Shown here one piece after another: positions 8,194-19,600 of a stretch of DNA of 64,000 bases; the stretch's first letter is position 1, and each line of letters begins with the position of its first letter. Source of the stretch: Oceanobacillus_B kapialis (GTDB taxonomy: Bacteria > Bacillota > Bacilli > Bacillales > Amphibacillaceae); assembly GCF_042685265.1 (NCBI RefSeq), contig NZ_JBHUMX010000036.1; one strand, given 5' to 3'. Under the pieces are notes generated by a model. It made no database searches. It was not told where the DNA came from and saw only the letters and a program-made list of their open reading frames with translations. The position numbers were made by a program, and so were the translations under genes.

Positions 8194-8646
8194 TTGAAGA
8201 TGCACATAGAAGCTCTTTCAAATTACCGCCTCGCTTATATACGTCGAGTCGGTCCTTATGGTTCCACCAATATTCAAGCAATGGAAACGCTAAAGAATTG
8301 GGCAAAAGAGAAAAACTTGTTAACCAGTTCAGCTGTCATTTTTGGGATTGCACAGGACAATCCTGAAACCACTCCTCCTGAGGACTGCAGGTACGATGTC
8401 TGTATCGTCATTTCAAAAGATTATCCGCTCGATAATTCTTTAGAGGAAGGAAAACTCGCTGGAGGAACATATGCCATTTATAAGGTGGAGCACACAGCCG
8501 AAGCTATTCAAAAAGCATGGGCTGCTATTTTTCCATCAATCAAAAACAGTGGCTACAAGATGGATAATAAACCAATATTAGAACGATATACTGTTCAAAT
8601 GGTCGAAGCCGGCTATTGTGAATTATGTGTTCCTGTTTTTTCGTAA
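8194..8646 (+). CDS. GyrI-like small-molecule-binding protein
   Basis: A 150-residue stand-alone GyrI-like domain (LAYIRRVGPYG near the N-terminus; DVCIVISKDYPL, LAGGTYAIYKVEHT in the middle). Relatives include the gyrase inhibitor SbmC/GyrI and the effector domains of AraC/MerR regulators, which bind hydrophobic or cationic compounds. No DNA-binding domain is present. The start is likely TTG at 8194, six bases after AGGAG; the ATG at 8200 is further away. The gene ends at a strong bidirectional terminator shared with the convergent gene. Confidence 0.8.
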   Translation: MKMHIEALSNYRLAYIRRVGPYGSTNIQAMETLKNWAKEKNLLTSSAVIFGIAQDNPETTPPEDCRYDVCIVISKDYPLDNSLEEGKLAGGTYAIYKVEHTAEAIQKAWAAIFPSIKNSGYKMDNKPILERYTVQMVEAGYCELCVPVFS

Positions 8647-8650
8647 AAGG

Positions 8651-8693
8651 AAAAAACCTCCTTGTTACCTTAACAAGGAGGTTAAACTTTTCT
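8651..8693. terminator. bidirectional terminator
   Basis: A perfect 13-bp stem (AACCTCCTTGTTA / TAACAAGGAGGTT) with a 3-base loop has A-rich sequence to the left and T-rich to the right. It lies between convergent genes ending at 8646 and 8693. Confidence 0.9.
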
Positions 8694-10498
8694 TACCGAA
8701 ATAAATCCAAGAACCGTTCCCAGATACCTTTTTCTTCCTCTTCTGGCTCTTCTGTGGTTTCTGGTTCTGGTATTTCAATGCTTTCTGTTTGCAATACAAA
8801 TTGTACGACTTCTACATTCTCATTCTTATCGGAAACAAAGGAACTTGGCTCATAATCTTCATTCGCATATTCTTCCATCATTTCATCTGTCTCCGCTTCG
8901 ATTTGACCAGGTAAATCACTAGTAGCTTCCTGTAATTCACTCGTTCCGTCATGTAGTTCACTTACACCATCACTTGTAGCAGAGGTACCATTTGCTAATT
9001 CCTGGATACCAGCATCGAGTTCCTGGTAGGAAGATGTTAGTTGTCCGACACCATCTGTATAGCTTACTAGCCCATTGTGGAACGTTTCATATTGGGAAGC
9101 GAGCGTTGAGAAACCTTCCTGCATTTGGGTAACAGAGTCCAATCCGCCAACAGAAGCAACTGCGTTTTCAATTTCTGTTGCCATTGTTTCTAGATTAGAA
9201 GCCATTTCTGCAGACGCGTCAGAGGATTGCCCTATTGCTCCAGAGACACCATCAAAGGCCTCCTTCACCGCATTGTACGTTTGCTTCGCAGCATTTGCAG
9301 CCTCGTATGTCTCTACTAACTGCCCGACAACTTCTTGATCTGCGTTGCTCTCTTGCAATTTATTAATCTGTTCTTCACTAATCTCATAGGAAGGAATAGA
9401 TTCCATAGCATTACTCAACTGCTTATTCGCTTCACTATACCCTTTCGCCAGTTCATCTAATGCATTTGCAGACTTCTCTATTCCGCCCGCGATTTCACGT
9501 AAATGATTAGGAAACTCCTGCATGACACTTAAATCAATATTTCCTGTACTTTCTTGTACCGTTTGATTAATGGTCGCTAATGCGTTTTTAATCTCAGCAG
9601 AACCATTTACCAATTCACCTGAAGATTGATCAAGTTCTTCCATACCATTACGGTATTCTGCAGAGCCATCCCCTAGTTCCTGTGCACCTTGGTTAAGTTC
9701 AGACATGCCACTCTCCAGATCACCGACACCTGTATGGATGTCACTTATCGCATCTGACAATTCCTGCATTTCGCCAGTCATTCCACCAAGATCAGGGCTT
9801 TCAATCGACATAGAGTAAGGAGCCGCATTGATTTCAATTGGATTCATTTCAAACTCAGACACGTCTGAAGAAATAATGTACGTTTCTTCTTGTTCAGGCA
9901 TTACTGAAAACGTGACTTGCTTATTTTGACCGGCATTGGCCATTGTGCCTTCAGGTGCCTGAATGTTATCAAAGATAGCCGGGTCTAGTGTGACGCCAAT
10001 TTGCAGCAAGTAATTTCTAAAAAATTCCGGATCCACATCTTCATTTGCAGATGTCGAAATCTGAATCTCCAACGAACCGCTTGCACCAGCTAAATCTTCT
10101 GGAGCCACCTCTTCACCATCCAGCAGATAGGTTATAGAGATGTCCCAAGGCAATGCATTGCTTTCCATCGTGCCTTGGTAATAAAACTCCTCTTCTTCTG
10201 CTTGAAATTGAACAGAGTCCCCTTCTCTCACAATATCTGTCAAATTGCTTAGATTACGAACAGAGGCATAATCGCCATGATCAACCATTTCACCTGGTTC
10301 TGTTACCCGAAATGTGTTGACCACATACATATCTTGCAGCTGGCCATTTGCATTCATGTTTCCGTAAATCACTTCGTCCTTTGAAGCATAATTGCCCTCT
10401 TGTCCTTCCTGCACTTCATCAGCGAATGCAGTGGTAGCAAACGAGGAAAAGACAAGCATCATACTTCCGAGAATTGGAACAATTTTTTTATTACGCAA
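8693..10498 (-). CDS. secreted coiled-coil partner of an MMPL transporter (YhgE-like ectodomain)
   Basis: About 601 residues: a signal peptide (RNKKIVPILGSMM...TTAFA, cleavage likely before DEV), a beta-rich domain, then heptad-like DGxSELxxG/LxDGTSEL repeats like the extracellular part of YhgE/Pip proteins. Unlike YhgE it lacks the C-terminal membrane segments and ends in an acidic stretch and an amphipathic tail (GIWERFLDLFR). It should sit outside the membrane as an adaptor for the neighbouring transporter. The start is a TTG at 10498, nine bases after the GGGGG that overlaps the end of the transporter gene; the longer frame to 10585 runs into that gene and is rejected. Four bases separate the two genes, so they are coupled. 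Confidence 0.78.
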   Translation of the reverse strand: MRNKKIVPILGSMMLVFSSFATTAFADEVQEGQEGNYASKDEVIYGNMNANGQLQDMYVVNTFRVTEPGEMVDHGDYASVRNLSNLTDIVREGDSVQFQAEEEEFYYQGTMESNALPWDISITYLLDGEEVAPEDLAGASGSLEIQISTSANEDVDPEFFRNYLLQIGVTLDPAIFDNIQAPEGTMANAGQNKQVTFSVMPEQEETYIISSDVSEFEMNPIEINAAPYSMSIESPDLGGMTGEMQELSDAISDIHTGVGDLESGMSELNQGAQELGDGSAEYRNGMEELDQSSGELVNGSAEIKNALATINQTVQESTGNIDLSVMQEFPNHLREIAGGIEKSANALDELAKGYSEANKQLSNAMESIPSYEISEEQINKLQESNADQEVVGQLVETYEAANAAKQTYNAVKEAFDGVSGAIGQSSDASAEMASNLETMATEIENAVASVGGLDSVTQMQEGFSTLASQYETFHNGLVSYTDGVGQLTSSYQELDAGIQELANGTSATSDGVSELHDGTSELQEATSDLPGQIEAETDEMMEEYANEDYEPSSFVSDKNENVEVVQFVLQTESIEIPEPETTEEPEEEEKGIWERFLDLFR

Positions 10499-10502
10499 TG
10501 GG

Positions 10503-12557
10503 TCATTCCCCCTTATAAAAGTTTGGCTTCCAAGTTGTTTTTTCAATGATACGGTCAAATACCACCAGCATAGCGGGTAGTACAAGCACTACCATAATAA
10601 ACGCAAGTAATGCACCGCGTCCCAGCAAGAGACCGATCGAACCGACAATCTGATTGGAGGAAGTCAACCATAGAATGAAGCCTACACTTGATAAAATGGA
10701 TGCAGACACACCAATCGAGAATATTTTTTCATCAATTGTTTTCTTAATAGCAGGTAAAGCGCGCATTTCCTTTCGATTTTCCTTATAAGCTTCGGTTAGT
10801 AAAATAGCATAATCGACAGTTGCTGCCAGCTGTACGGTACTAATAATTAAATACCCAACGTAAACCAACGAAACATTCGTAAAGTATGGAATGGATAGAT
10901 TAATCCATACCGCAGATTGGATCGTAACGAGTAAGACAACAGGAAACGATATGGATCGGAATGTTACAAGTAGAACGATTGCTATGGCAACGACCGTTAG
11001 TACATTAACAACCGTATTGTCATCCTCTACCACATTCTTCATATCATAAAGTGTGACACTTTCACCTAATAAATGATAGTCATCGCCATAGTATTGGGCG
11101 GCTGTTTCCTTTAATTGATCAATGAAGGCAAAGGTCTGTTCCCCTTCATTTTCGAGTGCTGAATTAATAATGATCCGACTATAATTCTCTGAAAAGAATT
11201 GCTCTGTTACAGAGTCATCGAGATATTCAGCAGGTATCGCCGGACTAATCGCATCGACGTACGAAACGGTACTCGTTACTTCTGAATAACTTTTAATCTC
11301 TTGAACTAGCTCTTCCTCTTTCGCAATATCACCTTTAGGTACCAACATTACCATAGGCGTATGCTTATCATACACTTGTTCAATGGCAATGGTATCACTT
11401 CCAGCTCTTGTCGATTCTGGTTGTTGCCCCATCCCATACATGAAATTCGTTTCACTTTGGCCTAGGAATGCCGGGACAATTAAAAGCAATAGAAGCAACA
11501 ATGCCGGAATGCGGAATTTCAACAGCGTTTTTCCAACATTACGGATACTCGGTAACAGCTGTTTATGCTGCGTTTTATCAATCCAGTGATAACACATCAA
11601 AGTTAAAGCAGGTAGAAATACCATAACACTGATAAAGCTTAATGCGATCCCTTTAACCAAATTTATCCCTAAGTCTGCTCCAATTTCGAACTCCATAAAT
11701 GTGAGGGCGATAAACCCAAAGAACGTTGTGGAAGCACTTGCCGCAATGGCTGGGAAAGATCGTTTCATGGCCATTTGCATCGCTTCAGCTGGCGTATCTG
11801 TTTTCTTACGGTAATCAGCAAAACTATGCAGAAGGAATATCGCATAATCGAGCGATACGGCAAGCTGCAATATCGGTGCTACTGATTGGGTAATAAAAGA
11901 TATCTCTCCAAGGAATATATTCGTACCCAAATTAATCAGGACGGAAATTCCAATAGCTGTTAGAAACAAAATGGGCTCTGCCCATGATCTTGTGGATAAC
12001 ACCAAAATGATGATAATAATTGGAATAAGTAATGCGGCTGCATACATGGATTCTGTACCAGTCATTTTTTGCGAGGTTGCTGTATCCAGCGCTTCCCCTG
12101 ACATTGCATTATCTTCTCCGATTAAATCATAGATGGCATCAGTTGTTTCCACTTCCTTGCCTTCCTCAATATGTAGTGAGAATAAGGCATTTCCATCTTT
12201 ATAATAGGATTCAACGGTATCCGGATCAGCCATTTCAATTGGTGTTTTCACATCAAGGGTATCATCAAGCCATGTTACCTCGGAAACACCATCTATTGCT
12301 TGCAATTCTTCTTTAAAGGCTAGAGCCTCTTGAATACTTATATCGCGCATCATGACACGCGTATTCGCAACGGCTCCATCGAATTCCTCATTCATGACGT
12401 CCATCGCTGTGGTAGACGGCGTATCTTCTGGTAAATAATCCACCATGTTGTAATTTACTGATACTGCAAATTGAGCAATCACACTAATAAGAGCCACTAC
12501 GATAAAAGTAATGACGATTGATTTTTTTCGTTTAATAATCTGTGCTGTCCAGCCGAT
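10503..12557 (-). CDS. MMPL/RND-family transporter
   Basis: A protein of 664 residues from the first standard start codon, or about 684 if started upstream. It has two repeats of one membrane segment, a large outer loop and five membrane segments, as in MMPL/YdgH-type exporters that move lipids or hydrophobic compounds with proton motive force. The only standard start, GTG at 12497, cuts the first membrane segment and has no ribosome binding site. An in-frame region starting ATC at 12557 lies six bases after AGGGTGA and restores a basic end and full TM1 (IIKRKKSIVITFIVV). Either ATC is used or there is a start-codon change or frameshift. TetR is divergent and the secreted partner follows. Confidence 0.85.
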   Translation of the reverse strand: MGWTAQIIKRKKSIVITFIVVALISVIAQFAVSVNYNMVDYLPEDTPSTTAMDVMNEEFDGAVANTRVMMRDISIQEALAFKEELQAIDGVSEVTWLDDTLDVKTPIEMADPDTVESYYKDGNALFSLHIEEGKEVETTDAIYDLIGEDNAMSGEALDTATSQKMTGTESMYAAALLIPIIIIILVLSTRSWAEPILFLTAIGISVLINLGTNIFLGEISFITQSVAPILQLAVSLDYAIFLLHSFADYRKKTDTPAEAMQMAMKRSFPAIAASASTTFFGFIALTFMEFEIGADLGINLVKGIALSFISVMVFLPALTLMCYHWIDKTQHKQLLPSIRNVGKTLLKFRIPALLLLLLLIVPAFLGQSETNFMYGMGQQPESTRAGSDTIAIEQVYDKHTPMVMLVPKGDIAKEEELVQEIKSYSEVTSTVSYVDAISPAIPAEYLDDSVTEQFFSENYSRIIINSALENEGEQTFAFIDQLKETAAQYYGDDYHLLGESVTLYDMKNVVEDDNTVVNVLTVVAIAIVLLVTFRSISFPVVLLVTIQSAVWINLSIPYFTNVSLVYVGYLIISTVQLAATVDYAILLTEAYKENRKEMRALPAIKKTIDEKIFSIGVSASILSSVGFILWLTSSNQIVGSIGLLLGRGALLAFIMVVLVLPAMLVVFDRIIEKTTWKPNFYKGE

Positions 12558-12605
12558 TGAAGCTCACCCTCTCTTGCATCCTTAAATGAAATCTTATATA
12601 TTATA

Positions 12606-12640
12606 ATATACACAGTGTTGGATTAACAACAATCAGTATG
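12606..12640 (-). promoter_or_regulatory. promoter and dyad before the MMPL operon
   Basis: On the minus strand TTGTTA and TATAAT are separated by about 18 bp. An inverted repeat TGTTG-N6-CAACA (12616-12631) overlaps the -35 region, and GTGTTGGAT occurs again near 12674 in front of the TetR gene. This is a reasonable operator for the divergent TetR regulator, but it has not been tested. Confidence 0.5.
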
Positions 12641-12713
12641 TTTATTTACGTACAATACCGGACACAAACAGAAAAAGTGTTGGATAAAATTATTAAGAAA
12701 GCGTGAATTTTTT

Positions 12714-13286
12714 ATGACGGAGAAATTAGATAGAAGAAAACAATATACCCGAATGGTATTAAAGAACAGTTTAATCACCTTACTAAAAGCAAAGCCATTG
12801 GCTACAATTACCGTAAAAGAACTTTGTTCACACGCTGATATAAATCGTTCTACCTTTTACACGCATTACAAGGATCAATACGACTTGCTTAATAAAATTG
12901 AAGAAGAAATTATAGCTGACATGAACATGTATTTAAGCGAGCATAACTTTTCCGAAAAAGAGGAGTCCATCCAAACCACCCAAAAATTATTGGAATATAT
13001 CGTATCGAAACATGATATATGCTATACCTTGCTCATCGAAAATAAGGATACGTCATTTGAAGAGAGAGTTATGGAGGTAGCACGACGTTTCTTAATCGAT
13101 AACTGGATGGATGAGTTTGATTATGACTCCGGTGATTCTACTTACATTAGTACATTTATTGTAAGTGGCAGTATTCATGTGATTAAGCATTGGCTTTCTC
13201 GTGATATGGACAAGACCCCACAGCAAATTGCTGAAATTATAAATATGATTTGTTATAGAGGATTGGATGAAGGGATTATGGATTAA
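12714..13286 (+). CDS. TetR-family regulator, YhgD-like
   Basis: A 190-residue TetR regulator. Its N-terminal helix-turn-helix is clear (ITVKELCSHADINRSTFYTHYKD, residues about 33-55), followed by an all-helical ligand domain. Bacillus YhgD is a TetR protein next to yhgE; here the gene is divergent from an MMPL gene and its YhgE-like partner, so it probably represses that pair and itself until a membrane-active ligand appears. No clear ribosome binding site precedes the ATG at 12714. An imperfect hairpin at 13334-13378 follows the stop. Confidence 0.85.
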   Translation: MTEKLDRRKQYTRMVLKNSLITLLKAKPLATITVKELCSHADINRSTFYTHYKDQYDLLNKIEEEIIADMNMYLSEHNFSEKEESIQTTQKLLEYIVSKHDICYTLLIENKDTSFEERVMEVARRFLIDNWMDEFDYDSGDSTYISTFIVSGSIHVIKHWLSRDMDKTPQQIAEIINMICYRGLDEGIMD

Positions 13287-13677
13287 TTAATCTAGAGTTT
13301 CAACTTCCCTCATTAAATACTATTTCCTACTAAATGGATAGCACTTGCTACGTTATGGCCTAGGCAAGGGCTGTCCATTATTATTAACCCTCCCGTCGAA
13401 CCCCTTAACTTTTCTTTATCTCAAACTATCGCTACAGATTACTCTATAATAAAAAATTTTGTAAGCTAAGCTTTAGAAAACCGTTTATCATTTATTTTAA
13501 TTTACAAAATATTTACGAAAATTTACGTACGCTCAAAATACTCTTAAAATTCCAAAGATATAATTACCCTTGTGTGCAAGAAATGACAAAATTCACAACA
13601 GAGAAAGGAGAATAGTAGCAAAATCGCCTTGTCATTTTTAACAAAATAACTAGAATTGTAAAAAGGAGAGAAAGTGG
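13287..13677. other. 391-bp gap before the giant surface-protein gene
   Basis: It holds an imperfect 15-bp inverted repeat (13334-13347 with 13364-13378), possibly a weak terminator for the TetR gene since it lacks a clear T run. The rest is AT-rich and is probably the promoter and 5' leader of the next gene, which ends with AAAGGAG near 13603 and AAAAGGAGAG near 13661. No open frame of note was seen. Confidence 0.5.
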
Positions 13678-16600
13678 ATGTTTCGAATGAAGCGTATACT
13701 TATTCTTTTTTTATGTTTCTTTATTGTATTTACACCATATGCGAATACAGTAAATGCGCTAGTCGCTGAGACACAAGATGAGAATAAAATGCCTATTTTG
13801 TTTACGGAAGTTTACCCAAATGATAAATCCAATCGTACCATTGACGGTGCTGGAGAAAACGATCTATATGAATTTGTAGAAATCTACAATAATAGCAATG
13901 AAGAATTAGATCTAAACAGCAAGTATCAACTAAGATATGATTACATTAGCAATAGCAAGGGATTACGAGTTGAATCTGTTAATGCTGAAAAAGAGGTTGT
14001 TATTCCTGCCAATAGTCCAGCTGTATTATGGATTGAGCGGACTACTTCTAATATTACGGGAGCTGCGGCAGAAGTTACGGTCGATGATTTCCGTGCATAT
14101 CATAACATTCCAGAAGATGTGCCTGTCTATATGCTAAAAGGCCAAGATGGGTTAAATAATAAGGACCGTGGTTTTTATATTAAGAACAAAGACACTGATG
14201 AAGAGGTTAGTCGTGTTCACTATTCCAGTGAAGACGTTGGAGATGGCTTAAGCCTACATACAAAAGTACCTAGAAACGGAACTGAATTGGCAACGTTTCA
14301 ACAAAGAGGAGAAACTTCTCCAGGAATTGTTCAGCCTGAGCAATTAGTTCCCCCAGTAAACAATGAACCAACTGTTGATCATCAGCCAGTAGAATCCATT
14401 GAGCAAGAAAAAGACTTTAAGATAACTACGAAAGCGGTTGATGTAGACGGTGATGCAATATCGATCAATGTCTCTTATAAAAACTCTGAAATGGAAGCTT
14501 ATAAACAAGGGGATATGGAAGAGAATGATGGAGAATTCACTTTCACTGTTCCATCAGAAGAGGTAAAAGGTAATACTATTTCTTACTTCTTTAGCGTTTC
14601 AGACGCTGAGGCGACTGTAAAGACAGAGGAATATGAAGTAACTGTTACAAAACCAATTGAAGAAGAACCTACACCTACAGAACCCACACAACCAGAGAAC
14701 CCTTCTAAGCCAGATCCAAGCGAAGATCCTAACAACACAGAACCAAATGAAAACAACTTTTTCTTTACTGAAGTATATCCAAATGACAAAAATAATAAGC
14801 ATATAGATGGCGCTGGTAACGCTGATTTATATGAGTTTGTGGAAGTTTATAATAAAGGCGATGAAGCATTAAACTTTAATGAGTATTATAAAATCCGTTA
14901 TGACTGGAGATCAGGCACAAAGGATCTAACAGTAACAGTAGCCGATAATGCGGACGATCTTAATGTAACGATCCCAGCAAATAGCCCAGCTGTTTTATGG
15001 GTACATCGCAGTTCTGTTTCTGGTAATGCTGCAGACTTAACCGAAGCAGATTTCCGTGAGTATCATGGCGTACCGGCAAATATTCCAGTCTTCAAAGTTC
15101 GTGAACAAGACGGATTGCCAAACGCTAGTGACCGAAGCTTCTATATCACACAGAAAGATGACAGCAAGGCAATTATTAGTGAAATTCGTTTTACCGAAGG
15201 GGATTCCTCGGATGGTAAGAGCTACCATACTAGATTCCCACAGGAAGGATACACTGCAAATCCTTATATTCGTATGGGGACACCGACCCCTGGGACTGTA
15301 GAGGCTGAGCAACTCATACCGTCTGATAACAATAAACCATCTATTACACCGAAGAAAATAAATGAGATCGATCCGACTAAAGATTTTACAGTGCAAGCAA
15401 ATGTTACAGATATCGATGGGGGCGATTTAACAGTTAAGCTATATCATCGTAGCAATCCATATGGCGAATTTTCAGAAGTGGATATGACGCCAAATGGAGA
15501 TGGAACTTACGAATATACAGTAGCTAGTAAAGAACTAGGTTCTCTTGTATTCGAGTATTATATTGAGGCAAGCGATGGAGAAGCGATTGTTGAATCAGAA
15601 ATCATAGACGTAAATGTTAAGGGAGAAGAAAGTGGAGAAACACCACGTATCTTAATTACAGAAATGACTCCAAACCCTAACGGTGACTACCGAAAAGGAA
15701 GTGGAAACCATTACGAGTATATGGAGATTTACAACAACTCTGATGAAATTCTAAATCTTAATGGTCACACACTTTTTTATCTTTATCCTAATGATGCAGC
15801 TGCTCCAAAAAAATGGACTATCAATCAGGATACAGCAATCGAGCCACACAGTACTGCCTTAATCTGGTTCGCAAAAGAAGCTATAAGAGATGGATATGCT
15901 TCAGTTGAAGATTTTAACATCCATTACAATACAGACATAGATGAGAGCGATGTGATTGTATTTGATAATGCTGACTCTAGTGATTTCAACTTACCGAATT
16001 CACTAAATCGCGGGTTTGCATTTTCCAGTTCTGATAGCTTAGACGATATGATTGTTGAGGCTTGGTATGATGCAAGCACAAATGGCCCAGACCGCATGAT
16101 TCACGATATTCGCAATAGTTCTGTACGCTATCATTATCCTGAGTCCGGAAAAGCAATGGAGCGTTTAGATACGAGAGCCCACTCAAACCCTGGAAATCTT
16201 GATGCTGGACAAGTTCCTGAATTAGAAAACCAAGATATTGTGGCCCCCACTATTGAACATGATCAACCGTTTTATCGTATAGAACAAGGTAAAGATTATC
16301 AAGTAACCATTTCAAGCGACGAAGCGTTAGAAAAAGCAATATTAACGTATGGATCTGCCGAAGAACAGTTAACCGACTATACGAATGAAGTAGAAATGGA
16401 GCTAGTAAAGAATACTGATGGAACCTATACGTATGCCGCTGACCTAAATATTAATGCGTTAGGAAGACATCGATACATGGTCGTAACAGAGGATGCGAGT
16501 GGAAATGAAACAAAGGTTCCGTATAACTCTCGTGGTAACCCCCTCACAGTAATTGAGGGAGAAGTTAGCACAGATCTTCCTGAGCCAGGACTATCATTAA

Positions 16601-19600
16601 CCCAAGAAGAGATGGTAAATGGCAAGGTATCTTTCTATGCATATGGTAAAAATGGCATGGATGAAGCAAACGTTATATTTGGTGGGGATGTACTTACAGG
16701 TGTAAAGGCGCTTCCAGGTCCAGTAGAGCTTAATTTCCAAGGTGGCGGAATTGATTTTATTTATCAAGCCTCAGCAAGTGCAATTAATGCCAATGAAGAA
16801 AGAGATTATTTTACAAGAATTATTCCAAGTTATGTAGATGGTGCTTGGTATACGTATGACTTGTCACAAAGCTATTTTGTTGCTGATGAGAAGGTATCCA
16901 TACATTCTGGCAGTGAAAATGTACCTTATGATTTAGATGTACACGAAGAGCATTTCAATAAGACAAATTTTGATGACTTTAATGTAGTAAACTTACATTT
17001 AGTATTACCTGATGGCTCTGTAATAAAGCCAGATAATGTAAAAAGTTATTTAGGTAATTTAAATCAAACAGAGCAGCTATATCGGGATAATGTCAGCTAT
17101 GTATTTGGTGACGGTGGTGCGCCAACCAATACAAACCTGAATAAACCAATGAAAAGTGACTTTATTTTTAACATTCCTGAAGAAAAGAAGACTGCTACTT
17201 ATTATGAAGTAGATACTTCTAACTATCAGGATGGAATCTATGAGGTCTCTTTAAAGCAAAATAACAAGCAAACCGAAACGGTTAACATTACGGTTGATAA
17301 CACAAAACCTGTAATTAACGGATTTGAAGATGGACTAGGAAATGTGTATACAAATGGCTCCACCCTTAAAGGTGACATCCACCTATCTGTTGATGCGGAG
17401 GATAATTTATCTGGTGTGGATCGAGTGGAAGCATTTTTGGATGGTGAAAAGGTAGAATACCCATTTGAGTCCACTACTGCCGATTTAGATGCAGGCACAT
17501 ACGAGCTTGAAGTTCATGTATATGACGGTGCAGGCAATGTGACTTCTGATAGAACAACGTTCGGAGTGGATCCTGAGAAACCAGAAAATCCACGCGAACC
17601 AGCACCTAATGATTTTGATAAAGATGTAGAAGATAATACAACACTTAAAGCAAAAGTGACCGATCCTTCTGGCGATGACATGGACGTCACATTTAAAGAA
17701 GGAAAGAAATACGATTTTGCTGGCGAAGAAGCAATTGAAGGTTATTCGTATGTCGCAGACCGTGAACCGCCATTAACGAATGCGCCAAACGGAGAGACTG
17801 TACTATCTGATGATGATAAGGAAAAGATTGCTTTTGAAGATGGCGAATATCTTGCTAATGATTCTACCTCTGGCTTCCCGTACCACCGTTTTGAAGTGGA
17901 AGTAGATGAGGAGTTGACTGAAGGCGATACCGTAGAAGTCTATTGGAAAGGGAAAACATTCCCGAATCGTATTGTAACGATGTATGCTTGGGATTATCAG
18001 AATGAAGAATGGATTGCCCAAACCTCTTCTACTGGGGACGCAGCAGAAAGTGATATTACACTTACTGCAGAAGTAGATAAGGAACACTTTATTCGTGATG
18101 GTAAAATTCAAGCCATGATACAGGACGAAGTAGAGGATCCTAATGCTCCATTTTCTATGCTGTGGATGACAGATACCCAGTATTACGCCGAATCTTACCC
18201 TTACATTTGGGATGGATTAGGTGATTGGACTGTCGAAGAATACCAAAACGGTCAATTCGAGTATATGGTCCACACAGGAGACATTGTTAACGTGGCAGAC
18301 AGTGACGAACAATGGGAAGTAGCCAACAGGAACTTACAAAAATTCGATGACGCGAATGTCCCTTACGGTGTACTAGCTGGAAACCATGACGCAATTATTG
18401 ATGGTGTTGATTATTCTTACTATCATAAGTATGTGGGAGCAGACCGCTATGAGGATAATCCATGGTATGGTGGGTCAATGGATAATAACCGCAACCATTA
18501 TGATCTAATGTCATTTGGCGGTCATGACTTCATCATCTTATACCTAGGTTTCGGTACGGAGGATACTCCAGAAACAATTGCATGGGCAAACGAGGTACTA
18601 GAGAAACACGCTGATCGAAACGCAATACTAGGTATGCATGCATACTTGGAATATGACGCAACTCTATCAAATATGTCGCAAACTGTATTTGATGAAATCA
18701 TTGTTCCAAATGAAAATGTAAAAATGGTGTTGGGTGGTCACTATCATGGTGTAACAAAGCGGATTTCAGAAATTCCAAATGAGGACGGGACAACCCGCCA
18801 GGTTCTAGAGATGCTTGCTGATTATCAAGGTGGACCAAATGGTGGGGATGGTTATGTAAGATACCTTGATTTCAACCCTACGGCTGGAACAGTTTCTATC
18901 AACACCTATTCTCCAATTCTAGATGATTATCATTTCTTTGATCCTGAAGATGAAGAATTTACGGTTGACTTCCAGTTTACAGATATTAATAAACGTGTGG
19001 CGACAGATTACTTCAGTGTCAATGTATACCAAGATGAAGTTATCGGTGTAGATAAAGATGTAGCTTCTGGAGACATTGCGTCCACAGAGTGGAGTGGCTT
19101 GCAACCTAATGAGACTTACTATTGGTATATGGATATTACAGATGAGTATAATTCTACACGTCGTTCTGAGATTTTCCGTTTTACTACAGCAGATTTTGAA
19201 CCAGTAGAGGATCCTGCTCTTCCCGAAGTTCCAGATGAGGGTGATGGAAACCAGGAACCAGAACAGCCTGATACGGACGACGGGCAACCTAATACGCCAC
19301 AGCCAGGTGGGGATAATGGCGCTGGTATAGAGAAACCAGGCGAAAACAATGATAACAATACCGACAATACGAATAAAGAGCCAATTGATAAAATCGAAGA
19401 AAACCCTAAAAAAGTAGACAAAGATAATAACACAAGTTCTAACCAGGAAAATGATAATGCACAAAATCCTCCAGTTAACACAGATAAAGATGGAAATGAA
19501 CTACCAAACACTGCTACAACCATGTTTAACTGGTTATTGGCCGGATTTGTATTACTTGTTTCAGGTACTCTTATCCTGTTTATTAGAAGAAAAAGAGTTT

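Noticed and set aside
10499..10585. N-terminal extension of the secreted coiled-coil protein
   Set aside because: It overlaps the end of the MMPL gene and precedes the real signal peptide, which follows a TTG at 10498.
18919..19523. Long antisense frames inside the giant surface-protein gene
   Set aside because: They mirror a strongly biased Asn/Asp/Pro/Glu-rich coding region and have no ribosome binding site or known motif.
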